Source: Sphingomonas sp.
GTDB lineage: Bacteria; Pseudomonadota; Alphaproteobacteria; Sphingomonadales; Sphingomonadaceae
NCBI GenBank assembly: GCA_021154945.1
Contig: JAJNQF010000048.1
Coordinates: 1 to 13,876 of the forward strand
Length of the DNA stretch: 13,876 nucleotides
Reading direction: 5' to 3'
Made by a program: the position numbers and the translations under genes. Below, one piece after another: positions 13,829 to 13,876 of this stretch; the first letter of the stretch is position 1; every line of letters begins with the position of its first letter. Under the pieces are notes generated by a model. That model made no database searches. It worked only from the letters and a program-made list of their open reading frames with translations, and had not been told where the DNA came from.

Positions 13829-13860
13829 CCACCCCGGCGGAGGCCGGGGCCCAGTTTGGG
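13829..13860 (+). repeat. GC-rich extragenic palindrome, family 2, copy D
   Basis: Arms CCCCGGC (13832-13838) and GCCGGGG (13843-13849) around GGAG, followed by CCCAGTTTGGGG. It differs from copy B by one loop base and one extra T in the tag. It lies about 50 bases past the manA stop, again at a gene 3' end. The rest of 13783-13876 shows no gene. Confidence 0.85.
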
Positions 13861-13876
13861 GACGTTGTTAAAGGAT

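Overview
The window looks like a piece of chromosome from a sphingomonad alphaproteobacterium (Sphingomonas or a close relative). This is inferred from the high GC content, the protein types (SleB-type cell-wall hydrolase, large TonB-dependent receptor, C-terminally extended BamD), and GC-rich intergenic palindromes of a kind typical of that group. I cannot give a species. No tRNA, rRNA, CRISPR array, transposase, integrase or phage gene is visible.

Left part (1-3202, all minus strand): a SleB-family cell-wall hydrolase, then a two-gene operon of the LytS/LytR (AlgZ/AlgR) type. The kinase and the LytTR response regulator overlap by 4 bases. A compound palindromic repeat fills the gap between the regulator and the hydrolase.

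Middle (3203-8408, minus strand): a 378-base gap holding a second compound palindrome and a strong terminator, then an 832-residue TonB-dependent outer-membrane receptor, a 205-base upstream region with a possible operator, and ligA (NAD-dependent DNA ligase).

Right part (8409-13876): a plus-strand pair interrupts what is otherwise a minus-strand run bamD-recN-ligA. The pair is a Tat-signal short-chain dehydrogenase and a small exported protein of unknown function whose 3' end appears frameshifted. recN and bamD follow on the minus strand. manA (mannose-6-phosphate isomerase) is divergent from bamD; a 41-base nested inverted repeat lies in the gap just upstream of the bamD ribosome binding site.

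Most of the coding content is housekeeping: envelope assembly (BamD), DNA repair and replication (RecN, LigA), sugar-phosphate metabolism (ManA), nutrient uptake (TonB receptor) and wall turnover (SleB hydrolase). I found no evidence for a novel multi-gene defence or biosynthetic system. The interest is in the non-coding structure: two families of intergenic palindromes, a LexA-like site before recN, the bamD leader hairpin, and the insertion between recN and ligA.
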